Assembly (NCBI GenBank): GCA_038501195.1
Contig: JBBPUQ010000002.1
Span: 2,976,001-3,040,000, forward strand
Direction: 5' to 3'
DNA from: Nemania diffusa
Lineage: Eukaryota > Ascomycota > Sordariomycetes > Xylariales > Xylariaceae
DNA: 64,000 nucleotides
Shown here: one piece after another, positions 34,550 to 46,014 of the stretch
Layout of the letters: each line of letters begins with the position of its first letter
Position numbering within the stretch: position 1 is the stretch's first letter
Notes under the pieces: generated by a model
Seen by the model: only the letters and a program-made list of their open reading frames with translations
Database searches by the model: none
Told to the model about the DNA's origin: nothing
Program-made: the position numbers and the translations under genes

Positions 34550-35890
34550 TCAGACAATGACGTGGGTGCTCATGTGTTCCACAGCTTCCTTGATAGTACG
34601 AAGCATACGCTGATTGACACAGAACGGACAGCGTACAGGTCGATCAGTACTTGACAGGGCCTGGCCACTTGATATAGGAGTAAGAGTCAAGGCATGCTCC
34701 TCAGGACCGACCGGAGTGAACCGAGCACTATTCCGGTTAGGACCAGGTACAGGTGTAGTTAGACCTGGAGCGATAGGCGGGAGTCCGTGTTCTTGACGGT
34801 CTCTTTGCTCACGAACTGCTGCAGCCTCGGCCTCAGCATCGGCTTCTTCTTGTTGCATCTGGCGCAATGCGTTCTGCAAGACAACCTCGGGGTCCTCGGT
34901 CTCTGCATAGGCATCAGACTCGGTCGGCGGTGGAGGTGCACCGGTGAGGCCTGGATGAGGAGGTGGGTTCTCGGCTCGGCGGATGACCTCGTCACGAACA
35001 CGGGCGCAGGTGGTAAGACTGGCTTCAACACCAACAACACGAAGTACGGCATCACGTATAGCCGCAGGACTAGTCTCCGCGCTAATGGTCATGAAGCGAG
35101 GAACAGCGTCAATCAGATAGGGTATGTCGTCGGCAGGATTCGGGGCACTGCCATGGCGGCGCTGGCGTCTAATGAGAAGACCGTAGCGCTTCTTGAAGCG
35201 ATGGATCCAACCGGGAGAAAACTCAGGCGCGGCCTCGTCCTTGTAGCGCGGGAGTTGTTGGAAGATAGCCTTCGCTTTTTCGGCTAGCTCTTCGTTGGAA
35301 GGATTGCGACCCGATGCGACGACCTGGCCATGCCAAAGGAGGACAAGCTTCTCGACATCAGGCCAATTTCCAAAGCGCAGACGCGAGCCGCTGAACTGGC
35401 TATCATTGTCGAGACGTGCGTACTTGGGAGAGAGGGAATGCGAGATGGTGGACTGGCTGACGTGCTGGCCATACTGGCTGAAGAACCATTCGATGCATGC
35501 CTTGTGCGAGGGGCGAGTGGTCTGCGAGTGAGCCCAGCGACGGAGGGCGCGTCGCTGATCGAGGGTCAGTGAGTGGCGCTCCTTGGGAGTGTGCCCTCCA
35601 GGTGGCGAGCTCTCATTGTTGGCGACATTGGTGAGCTCAGGATTGATATTCGCATCGATGTTGGGGTTGGGGGTAAGGTCGGGATTAATATTAGAATTGC
35701 TAGTGTTGTCATCATCGACGTCGACGTCTACGTCTACGTCGACATCTACATCGACATCATCGTCCTTAAAATCTACGGGGATACCGTTGTTGTCTGAAGG
35801 CGGAGGGAGATGGTGTACCTGCTGCTGTTGCGAAGTCGAGACGCCGAGAGAGGCGGCAGCAGCAGCAGCGGCAGCGGAGACGTCGGTCAT
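34550..35890 (-). CDS. CENP-B/Tc5-type DNA-binding protein without transposase domain
   Basis: Single exon, 446 residues, start MTDVSAAAAAAAASLG. After poly-Ala, poly-Gln and an Asp-Val run (45-59) comes a CENP-B N-terminal helix-turn-helix (~107-155, LTLDQRRALRRWA..., VSQSTISHSLS). A Tc5/CENP-B helix-turn-helix follows at ~170-240 (GNWPDVEKLVLLWHGQ, FSPGWIHRFKKRYGL). There is no DDE endonuclease domain, and the C-terminus instead has one Cys2-His2-like finger (C421, C424, H439, H443). The family descends from pogo/Tigger transposases; domesticated members (CENP-B, Abp1/Cbh) bind centromeric or replication DNA. I infer a host DNA-binding factor, target unknown. No terminal repeats flank it. 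Confidence 0.85.
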   Translation of the reverse strand: MTDVSAAAAAAAASLGVSTSQQQQVHHLPPPSDNNGIPVDFKDDDVDVDVDVDVDVDVDDDNTSNSNINPDLTPNPNIDANINPELTNVANNESSPPGGHTPKERHSLTLDQRRALRRWAHSQTTRPSHKACIEWFFSQYGQHVSQSTISHSLSPKYARLDNDSQFSGSRLRFGNWPDVEKLVLLWHGQVVASGRNPSNEELAEKAKAIFQQLPRYKDEAAPEFSPGWIHRFKKRYGLLIRRQRRHGSAPNPADDIPYLIDAVPRFMTISAETSPAAIRDAVLRVVGVEASLTTCARVRDEVIRRAENPPPHPGLTGAPPPPTESDAYAETEDPEVVLQNALRQMQQEEADAEAEAAAVREQRDRQEHGLPPIAPGLTTPVPGPNRNSARFTPVGPEEHALTLTPISSGQALSSTDRPVRCPFCVNQRMLRTIKEAVEHMSTHVIV

Positions 35891-37106
35891 AGTGAGAGAG
35901 GAGGGAATCGGGAATGCGACCTTGGATACCGGCTCGCACGGCGCGAATGCGATTGTTCTCAGCCGATTGAATGAATTTCAGGGTCTAAGCGTGTAAACGA
36001 GGAGAGTCGCGGGTTTTGGAGGATAAAGGGGCGAGATTTGTGCTTAACAGAAGAAAGATGGAGCAGGGGAGGTTGGTGGCTGTGGTTATCGACCAAAAAT
36101 GCCCCAAAACGTGGGTGGGGCCCTGGGTGGGGAATCTGGCTATGAACCTGGAAAAAACATATCCAGCGCACATGCCGTCCAATCAGGTTGCGTTGTGAGG
36201 CGCATTGACCTGTTTCCAGCATAGCCCGGACTGGCCTGTGTGCATCGTGATTGCATTGCGCGACTTTATGCGTCAAATCACCCCAGCTGCACCTGATGAG
36301 GGGAGATACATGTATTTAACTGAATGTTGATCAAGTCTCGTATCTTGTCACCTCGCTCATAAGCTTAGATACATAAAGACGTTTATGTACTTATATCCGC
36401 CACATCAGGACGGCTAACCTGTTTACCATAGCTGTTCAAGGTTAAACCAACATTTATCTATTATAGTTGCTTTAGACTAAAGAATCTAATTAATACGCTT
36501 TAGCCTCAGCGTTTGTTGCTCAATACATGGTTGCTTAACTATAAATTAACTGATTATGGTCCCTTGCTTCTATGTTTAAAAACCATTATATATTTAGAAG
36601 GAACGGTGGCTCAGCGACGTTTTAGTGAACTACCCAGACCTACCTACATGTATCTAGATATAGGTTCTAGATCGGGGTCCGTATTGAGTGAATAGTCAAG
36701 GCATATGTATAAATAAACCGGATTTGTACTGGCCTTTTTTATTATTAATAAACACGGAACACTTAGGTACCTGGGTATGTGTTCTAAAAAGGGTTGCTCA
36801 GTCAATTATGTAGGCAGTCTACAGTAAATCATGGCTCATAAGTAACCCAATACATGTAAGTCTATGGCTCCAATACTACAAGTCTGCAGAAAGATGTGCA
36901 CGTACCGTCAATTTATTTGGATCAAGTCAGTAATTAGAAATCATGAAGAGAGCCATGTTATTGTAACTCGCATACTGCTAATACGATCGGGTCTACCCCC
37001 ATCTACCTTCGTGTTCATCTAGCGTTATACATCTATACTCATATTACATGCACACCCAACCTCATAACTGCGTCGCAGTATAAAACCCCATAAGAGATAC
37101 CAGATC
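35891..37106. other. intergenic region
   Basis: The left ~400 bases are the promoter and leader of the CENP-B-like gene; the rest is AT-rich and ends at the 3' side of thymidylate synthase. No gene seen. Confidence 0.5.
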
Positions 37107-38214
37107 TCATACTGACATCTTCATTGCGATAGTCTTGTGAGGATTGTAATCCTTCACGATGAGGTCCTCAACCTTCCACCCGTCAATACTGCCACCTTTC
37201 TCCCTCGCGATTTCTAAGGTCGGGAATGGCCGTGGCTCCCGCTCGAGCTGAATCTTGAGTGCATCGACATGATCACAGTATACATGCGCATCGCCCATGA
37301 CGTGCGTCAAGCTGCCAGGAACCAGCTCGCAGACGTGGGCAATCATGTGGGTGAGTAGCGCATAACTGGCGATGTTGAACGGAACGCCGAGACCCATGTC
37401 GCAAGACCGTTGGTACAGCTGACAATGCAGATGTCCCTGCTTCTTCTTCCCGTTCTGCTGCGTCCCGTTTCCGTCCGCGCGCGGATAGGAGACGTAGAAC
37501 TGGGCGAACATGTGGCACGGCGGGAGGGCCATCTTCTTCAAGTCACCCGGATTCCAGGCGCTAAGGATGATGCGGCGATCGTAAGGGCTGTTCCGCAACT
37601 TATGGATGACCTCAGCAAGCTGGTCGACTCCTTTTCCCGTGTAGTCGGTCTTCGCATCTACGTATTCGGCGCCAAAATGCCGCCATTGGAACCCATAAAC
37701 AGGGCCGAGATCGCCCACTTCACGATGGGTTAGACCAACGCTGTCCAGGAATTCGCGTGATCCGTTTCCGTCCCATATTTTAACACCGGCCTCTGAGAGT
37801 GCGGTAGACGACGTGTTGCCCTCTATGAACCACAAGAGCTCGGCAACAACAGCCTTGAGAAATACCCGTTTCGTTGTTAGAAGTGGTAGGATCGGCTGAC
37901 CATTATCGTTGAGGGAGAATTTCAGTGGTGTAGGTGCAAAGATTGAGTACGTGCCAGTGCCGGTCCTATAGATCAATAGAAGTCAGTTTCTCCATATTTT
38001 TGGGGCTCGAGTCTGTGGCGACTCATATCGCGAGAGAAATAATGTCATTAGATTCGTACCTGTCAGGGCGATGCTCGCCGTTTGCTAAGATCTCCTGAAC
38101 TAAGTCTAAGTATTGTAATTCGGCATGTCTGCTTCTCGGTATTGTGTCGCCATTCGTATTGTCGACACTATTTGAGAGAAACGCTCCCTTTCTCTGTGTT
38201 AATTCGGCATCCAT
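37107..38214 (-). CDS. CDC21: thymidylate synthase
   Basis: Exons 38214-38060 and 37965-37107 give 337 residues. I start at [12 protein letters not shown]; the open frame upstream has no ATG. The junction makes [13 protein letters not shown], the invariant Arg-Thr-Gly-Thr loop. [12 protein letters not shown] holds the catalytic Cys (202), with [38 protein letters not shown] and [14 protein letters not shown] all in place. The enzyme methylates dUMP to dTMP using methylene-tetrahydrofolate. A short fungal-type insert rich in Gly, Gln and Lys follows FYVSYPRA. Ends [14 protein letters not shown] as expected. Confidence 0.97.
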
Positions 38215-39523
38215 TGTTGTGTATGTTCTGGCAGCTGGGATATCATTGAAGAAGATTAAAGCAGACGCGTCTTTTACAACGGGAGACGCGCTGGAGAGTT
38301 TAATGGGCGCCAAAGTAGTGGGATTGCCCCGCGCTGATTTTTTATGTACTTAAGTACTACCTAGATAGGTATGTAGATAATCTAGGTACCTAGGGCTATC
38401 TCAACCCGCCATATAAACATTGTCTGGTCTACCTTTCCCAAACAATTGCCTAACATTGAATTAGTGCATGTATAATTATATACATCACGATGCCGCTATG
38501 TTGTAGAAATCAACGATACATATCACGAACATCAACTAATTTCGCAGTTGGCTTCCCTCGCTTCGCATTATCTCGCTTGTAAATAACTTGGTCGATATTG
38601 ACATCTCAACCCACGCTTTTGCTTGCGCTTTTCGCTCTCAGCCCCATCTTCTTTACTTCGCTCAAGCCGACGAGAACGCCTGTAGACTGGAAAGGTGATC
38701 CTTCTCAGTAATTCCCCTCGCTTGTACACTCATTCCCACTCGTCATAATGCTATGGCATGTCCCTCCGCGGGCCTATCGCCTGGGGCCTTTGAACATCAA
38801 CCCCGCTACAAGAGGGAAACATATGCTACTCCTCCGATGCACCTCTTGTTTTTCCCTCGCTCTGGCTCGTTAGCTCCTTCACTGAGGCTACATACCAATA
38901 AAGCCACATCGTCCGTTCCCCGACCCCCATATGTTTCTGATAAAACAAAACGAACGCAAAAAAAAAAGACGCAGGTACTGTGAAGCTATATCAGAGCTTG
39001 CACAAAAGAAAAAAAAAAGTCGCCCTATGAGAACGGGAGCTAATCCAGTGTTACGCCCGTTCCATAATAAGAAAAGTTTCAATAAAGGTGTGCCTCTGAA
39101 TCTTTCTATTCCACTACGGGCCCTCCAGCGTATAAGAAAGAAAGTAAGGTATAAAAGTAGGATATTGGCGAAGAATTGAAAGGCGATTAGCACTGCGAAG
39201 GTGAGTGATTTCATCTGTGCTATGTCTGCATATTTCTGTTATGCGAGTAAATCTCAAGCCTCCTAAAGCTGCATGCCCAATCAATAGACGGTATATTGAA
39301 ACCGTTGCTATCCCAGTGGCCAAACATATAGCGTGAAGCTGACGCTAGACCGGGTAGCATAGGCTAATCGTGACATTAAAGATCGGGTGTAGCGTTGCGT
39401 GGATGCTGTGATGGAGTTGAGAGCTAGAAACTATCCCCGGTCGTAAATGCTAGCAATAATTATGACTGAGGGCATATCTCGAAGAAAATCGGGGCATTGG
39501 GGGCTTCCGCGGTTGGTAGACAT
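38215..39523. other. intergenic, thymidylate synthase promoter and bem1 3' flank
   Basis: Contains a TAGGTACCTA palindrome at 38383-38392 and, at 38600-38770, CT-rich promoter-like DNA. Two short open frames (38753-38983 and 38931-39179) are low-complexity and I do not call them genes. Confidence 0.5.
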
Positions 39524-41460
39524 CTATATTTGCTCCACGAAGATGACCAGTTTGTCGCTCTGGCTTAGGGCGTAGTCGAGGTCATTGTTGCTCATAAGGT
39601 TTAGCTTGTCGCCGCTTGCCTCGTCTCGGTAGTATAACTGGATTTGTTCCCCGCTCGCAACCTTGGTACGCTCTCTTATCTTCTCGAAAAGCTGCTGGAA
39701 ATTGGTATCGCCGGGTACTCGGATCAGGAAGGTGTCATTATTGAAATGTATTTTGACTTTAAACGCCGCAGGACTTTGGCTGATCCCTGGCGATAACGAA
39801 GACTGTGAGGGTTGTGAGAGTGATGATGCTTGACGAGCCATCTGCGCCTGTCCATTTTGCATCTGCCTCGGAGCAGCGGAGAGTCCGGAATATCCGGGAC
39901 CATTCAAATTATTCCGTGATGATTGCCGTGAATTGTCGTCCTTTGGAGACTCTCCGGAAGACCGCGACCCAGCCGAAAGGCGGTAATCGTCACCGGCTGA
40001 GTTGGCATCAACTTCATAGTCGCCCTCCCTTGGCGCGAAAAATTGTTTGACTAAATTGCACTTCGAGATGTACGCTGGCTGTCCTAGTAGGTTCTTCACA
40101 TATTGGTCTAAATTGTGCAGTCGACCCTCGGTGATTGCATCGGTTACATAATTAACAGGGCCTGGCATGTAGGGTAGCGTGCGCTTCTGTGTACCTGTAT
40201 TCCCAGCCTCCGCTGGGAATTCGGTGAGGAGAGCGATCTGAAAATCATAAAAATCCTCGTAGTAACGCGAAAGCTCCCAGTGACGGCCATCCTCTAAGGT
40301 CGCCTCAATGACGAACCAATACTTCTCTTCTGCAAAGCAATATCTAGGGATTTGAGCAGAGATCGGCGCATACAGCTGTGATGTCGGCTTAGGGCCCATG
40401 GGGTTTTGCTGGAGTGTGTTGCGCTGTGACTGTAACAATCCACCTTGCTGCTGCTATGCGCAAATTTGAGATTAGTCTATAAAATAATAGTGTTAGGCTA
40501 AAGAGGCACGTTTCACTTACAAATGCGGCATTCTGCTGTTGACTTTGGCGGTTGCGTTGCTGTTGCAAACTGAGGCGCTCCATGCCTTGCTCCAAAGGTT
40601 GCTGCTGTCCCGGCGGACCACCACCCTCAAATTTGCCTAGGGTGATGCTACTGTTCTTGTAGTCGGCAGCCATTTTCTTCCATTCTTCAACTCGTGGAAC
40701 CCCCGCACGCTTAACTGCGTCTTGGGCATTTGCAACAGCAGTATCTGTCGCCATGTCTCTGATCTCAACAAATGTCACGGGAATGAGGCCTGGACCACCT
40801 AGCCGGCCGATAGGTTTAGCAACAAACCATTCTGGATTGGATTGTGCAATCACAATAATGGCTTCACCAGCTTTTGCTTCCAGTTCGTCGGGCCTTTCTG
40901 CCTCGAAGTCGTACATTACAATACCGTACACCATGGCGCCAGTCTTCCCTATCGATTTGGAGCTCCGTTGACTAAGGGCTGGCGTTGGTGGTACTGCGTT
41001 AGATTCAGAGAAGCCAGAATCATGGTCTTCCTTTTTTGTGGGTAATTTTGGGCCACTATCCGACTGACCACTATCCCTCTCGGTACGCCCAAGCGCCTGA
41101 AAAAATGAGACCGGAACGAGGCCTCGGGCATCTGGAAGAGCAGGGTTGCATGCTTCATACCACTCGTTATCCTCTTCCCGACCGATGACATGGAAAAAGT
41201 CACCTCGTGAAAAGCTCAACTCCTGTGCCGACTGCGCTTCGTAGTCATAGAGCGCTCGAATAACCTAGTACATAGCAGATATTAGCGGTCTGCTAATTTG
41301 CTTACGTCCAGGGTTTTACTATGGTGTATGGATATCAAGAACTACACACCTTTTTAGGAGGGACTATGGCGACAGCAGATTTAGGTGCGATAGAGATCTG
41401 CGGGCTCTTGTCCTTGTCGCCTTTAATGGATCTTCTGAGGGCCTGTATTGCAAGCTTCAT
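39524..41460 (-). CDS. bem1: Bem1-like polarity scaffold (SH3-SH3-PX-PB1)
   Basis: Exons 41460-41350, 41264-40521 and 40453-39524 give 594 residues. I take the ATG of MKLAIQALRRSIKGD because similarity begins there; an in-frame ATG at 41517 would add 19 residues. Domain order: SH3 (~38-95, IRALYDYEAQ), second SH3 (~130-185, GIVMYDFEAERPDELEAKAG), Gln-rich linker, PX (~300-410, PRYCFAEEKYWFVIEA), Ser/Gln-rich linker and C-terminal PB1 (~515-594, with the basic KVKIHF and the acidic YRDEASGDKLNLMSNNDLDY). By orthology it scaffolds Cdc24, Cdc42 and PAK at polarity sites and helps assemble NADPH oxidase in filamentous fungi. Confidence 0.95.
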
Positions 41461-44400
41461 TTTAGTAACAGTACGGGCAGAAGCAACTGAGTTGCGTTTC
41501 GAACTTGGGCGTGACATATTCCTACTATACTGCACGATAGAGCAACATACACACAAGAACGGATAACATAATCCCTGAAACCAAATATGCGGGAGGGAGG
41601 AGGAAATAAGTAGATTCATGGCGCACCTTCATCGTTGTACAAGCTGTTTGTAGGCGCTATCAATATATTTGGTGATTAGCAATGGTGAGATGCCAAACCA
41701 GGGCGAAATCAGGACAGCGTGGGACTGAGCACAGCACAATGTGAGTGGATGGCTGGCTGGTTGGCCCCCCTGTGATTCGAGCTTGGTGACACCAATGGGA
41801 GCACCAGCGCAGACGACAACAAAAACTGCTTCCGGTTCGGTTCGACACAGCGAGTATGAATCAGTGTAACAAATGCGGTAGCAGGCGCAGGGTCGAAAGA
41901 TAACAATCGGACGGCGATGGGCGAGTGGGCGGCTGATCTCTCAAGGTGAGACCTTCTGCAGCTGGAGATTCGGGTGGCACGATGATTCGACCGTCCAGTG
42001 CTGTCGCTTCGATGCAGCAAGCCGGGTCGCAAATAGGGGGACGTAATGCGAGGGATGCTGTCGCGTTCCTGTTCTTGGTACTGTACAATATACAGTCTGC
42101 TCTCCGCTCTCTGCTTTCTGCAGGTCGAGTAAAGAATATGCCAATACACCAGGGTTCTTTTGATGTCGGCGAGTCTCGATATTGTTCTTTCTCTGCAGGG
42201 TTGTTCGCCTCTGTTCTTTGTCCCGACTAATAATCCAGTACAGGTTCACGTTCACGTTCGCGTGGTTCAAACTGCTGCCGGGTATCAATTGTCCTCACAG
42301 TGGCCGTGTCAATTCCAAGTGCACCGGTAGTTATCTAGTCGACGCAGGCGCTGAGATGTAAGGCGAAAGGCTAGATTAGAGAGTGTATCCCTTCTGCTCG
42401 GTTGGTGGTAGGTCGAAGGGAGGGACGGATGGGGAGAGAAAAGAACTTGAATGAGCGGCACTGAAGTGGTCGGACTGCTGCGCATGGGTGGGATGGGACG
42501 GGTCAGGATTGGATTGACAGTGCTGGATTTTGGGGGGTGGGTGACTTAATGGAGGGATGGGCGGGAGGACGACTGGTTGGCTGTAGGCGCAAGACTGACT
42601 GCAGACCTTGACATGGCCTGGAGAGGCGCTAGAGAAGAGAGTGGAAACGTTGGAAAAATAAAACTGGGGTCACTCATAGGTAGATTGGGCGTTATTAGAC
42701 AGCAGCACATTGATAGATAGGGTTTTGGCGGTTTGCGTGTGCTCGGGTGGTATTGATTGGACACAGGCCCCGAGTCTCCCAAGCTAACTAACTACATGTG
42801 GCACTTAGGGTGGGATCCAGGTAGGGTGACTTGAATACAACCCATGGCTACCTCAGGCTTCAGGTACCCAAGGCGAGATACATGGTATTAGGTAGCACGT
42901 CTACTGTTTTCCCATAGAACCTACCCCGGCAAAAAGATAAATGTTTAGACAGACGATTAGAATCCAAATGAACAAAAATGACAAGATTATAAACGTTCCT
43001 ATTTGTTAAAAACACCTGCATAGAGATATAGTAGGTACTATACTAGTTAGATAAAAGTTGAACTGTTGTTGAGTGCTTTCCCATTCCATTTTGATAATGC
43101 ATGAATTCAGGCGAAAAGCTGGGTAGAAAGTACCGGTACATAGTAAAGCTAGCCAGTCTAAAGCAACCTTAACCAAAAAAGGGATGAGATGGGGGAAACG
43201 CCACTAACGAGTATGAATGTAGGTACACAGCTGGAGAATTCCAAAAGACACACCATTGTATTTTTATCGTTTGCCTCTTATGTACGCCATATTACCTAGT
43301 CTGTTGTGCACAACAGGTCACACGCAAGGAAATGCACGTTTATTCCCTCTATTATAGGAATAGAAGAGAAATGCAATCCCTCTCGCTCGGCCAACGGCAG
43401 GTCAACTACACCAGCAGAGGCCGAAGGTGGTTTTTGCAAAGCTCCCTGCAGGACAAAGCATGGGAACTGGGAATGAGGGGTGTCTGCAGCATGGGTTCAA
43501 TAGCGATTATAAACCAATTAAAACTCACTATGACGACTGCATCCGCTTGGTTGGTCCGGGCTCCACTGTCAGTAAATTAGCCCAATAAGGATTGCACTAA
43601 TGTACGTAGGTAGCCCCGGTAGTGAAAGGCAGTATGCTCTGAAACCTCACTCCAAAGATCACCACTTTAACAACTGCCCAGGAGTAGTGTATGTATCATG
43701 ATGGCCCGCTCTCAATATGCAATCAAAAAGAGGCAATTCTACCAGCACCAGGGTACGTAGACGTGAGAATTTTCCGAAAGGAACAGGATTTTCTTCATTT
43801 CAAAGGGGCCTGCATAGTTGCGGTCCCCGTCGACTCTATTAGGAAGCAATGTTGCACCTATGTAAGCAAGGCATGTACCAAACATATGATTTCGACAGCA
43901 TTAGTTTCCCATACATATCCGGTTGGTTATCGTCAACTGAGGTACAAGTGTTGATCCCTTACATCTTTACAAACTGGGACTATGCATATGTTAGAACCTT
44001 ATCTACTAATAAGTCCGTCTCGTACTAGGGAAGGTTTTCTAATGTAGCTGCTGTCCGCGTAAGTCTAGTGAGCCTATTCTTCCAACAACAGCCGGACCAG
44101 CTAATAGTATAGATAGCGATTTTAGCATTAGCTATGAAGGTACTTGTGGTATAATTTCAAAAGTGGAAACAGTATAATGGCAATCGACAATTACGTACAG
44201 GCCGAGTCGATGTATCTCACGGTATTGTCATTGTGTAGGGAGGGAGTCCCCATGGTGATGGCATTATAGCGCACGGGGTATAATAAAGACACCTAGAAGA
44301 CGCCTCGAACAATCTTTAGAAGGGTCTTTCTCCGCAATTGAGAGGGCCTAGAACTATTAGACAGTACCTAGGTAAGGATAACTACTATGGCTGGTCATTA

Positions 44401-44506
44401 ATAGCAATAAATTACAGTGCACAAACATGGCATATTCCATGTTTTCTATAGGTACCTTCGCGAACAAAGTCTTGTTAGGTCTATATATGCTGTGTTATCG
44501 AGGCCA

Positions 44507-44529
44507 GGGGATAGGGATAGGGATAGGGG
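44507..44529 (+). repeat. (ATAGGG)n short repeat
   Basis: Three ATAGGG units flanked by GGGG give four G-runs, a possible G-quadruplex. Resembles a variant telomere unit but is far too short to be a telomere. Confidence 0.75.
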
Positions 44530-45433
44530 TTGCAGATCTACAGCAGGAAGAGAATTCTAATGAATTCCAATAGGTTGTTGAATTTGCATGTACAACACAG
44601 CATGCAACATGCAGCATGTAAATTTGGGCACATTACCTTGTTGGATGCTGGCTCGAAGCTTCATTCTGAACATGCAGGCATTCGTCTAAGCTTGCTCAAC
44701 CTTTTTAGAATAGTAGATACATGTACTCTGTTGGCAGCAGGTCCCTTTATCAAAGTACCAGTACAGAGTACAGCGCGCCACCGCGGGGGACTACGCAGTA
44801 AACTAGCAGGGCATTACATGACGCACGCAACGCCGATATGTACTTACACCTGTTCTCCATTGGGTGCCCTCTGCAGCCATGGTTACTCGCCGAGGGGCCT
44901 GGTGGTATGACATTGAGCCCGCCAATCTGCCTTCTCATTTGGCCGCCATGCGCGCAGTCCGCCCGCTACGCGCCGGGGAGGTGAGGCAGCTCTGATTTAT
45001 CGGGATTGTGTGGTCCCTGGGAAAAGCTAACCCGTTACTCAAGGTTGATCTCTACGCTGTATGGAGTATGTGTACTTACATAGTAGATCTGACAGAACCC
45101 AAATGGGGTTGGATGCGGCCCGACGCTTATGCATACCGTAACTAGATAGATGGTCTAAGTACATACTTGTACAGGTAGACACCTACATAGTTAGGTACGC
45201 ATAAGTGCTGAGCTCAACGGATGTGGTTAAGGGGGCCTGACGCCACTGTCTCGAACACATGTATGCGTAGACCACGCAATGGTGTTGCCTCATTGACATC
45301 AACCATCAATGCGTATAGGATGGAGGCCTCAAAACACAAGAGGGGGCGGCGCATTGTATGTAAGTATAACGTACGCATACCGATCCGGCCAAAGCTACGA
45401 ACCTCCTACCTCAGGCAGGTTAGGCAACAAGGC

Positions 45434-45459
45434 GTGGTGGTGGTGGTGGTGGTGGTGGT
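45434..45459 (+). repeat. (GTG)n microsatellite
   Basis: About eight tandem GTG/TGG triplets. Confidence 0.85.
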
Positions 45460-45987
45460 CCACGTACACTTGCTCCAGCAATACTTGTGATTTTCAAACT
45501 CAATGCATAAAACTTTGACCATATGCTTTAGTTTTTGATCCGGCAACGGTTTAGATGACGTAGGCATCCGTCACCAGTCGGCATCATACAACCGACGACT
45601 ATCTAGACGGTATCGCCTATGGTACCGACAAGAATAAACGACAAGCATGCGTGTGTCCCCGTCGACTCCCACTGTCTGGTACCGGCGGATGCGGATACCT
45701 AGGTAGGGTATCCCATAATCCTTCCAGAACATGTGCTGTCTCCAGATTTTGCCAGCGCCGGAAAGATCATGCGAAGATGAGGACGGGGACTACGTACACG
45801 CACACTGCTTTCAAGGGCTAGGCGAACCCAAATGCTATCATGGACGGAGCAATCTGCTCTCTAGGTAAAGTTGCCTCTTAAGGTTATTGTCAATGCGTAA
45901 CTGCCACGGATCACCACGGTCCCGGGACGATCGCCAAGCGTCTTGAAACCGCACACAGGGCTGAAACGCAACGGCGAGGATCATGAT

Positions 45988-46014
45988 GGGAGGGGGAGGG
46001 GGAGGGGGAGGGGG
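45988..46014 (+). repeat. (GGGGGA)n G-rich repeat
   Basis: Five runs of three to five G separated by single A, a strong G-quadruplex candidate on the + strand. Confidence 0.85.

Noticed and set aside
34550..35890. Active pogo/Tc5 transposon
   Set aside because: No DDE domain and no terminal inverted repeats visible on either side; treated as a host gene.
38753..39214. Open frames on both strands between thymidylate synthase and bem1, including a basic Lys/Arg-rich one
   Set aside because: A-rich simple sequence produces the basic composition; no domain, no splice-consistent extension, and they overlap each other on opposite strands.
44507..44529. Telomere-like ATAGGG repeat
   Set aside because: Only three units and surrounded by ordinary sequence; not a chromosome end or a clear interstitial telomere.
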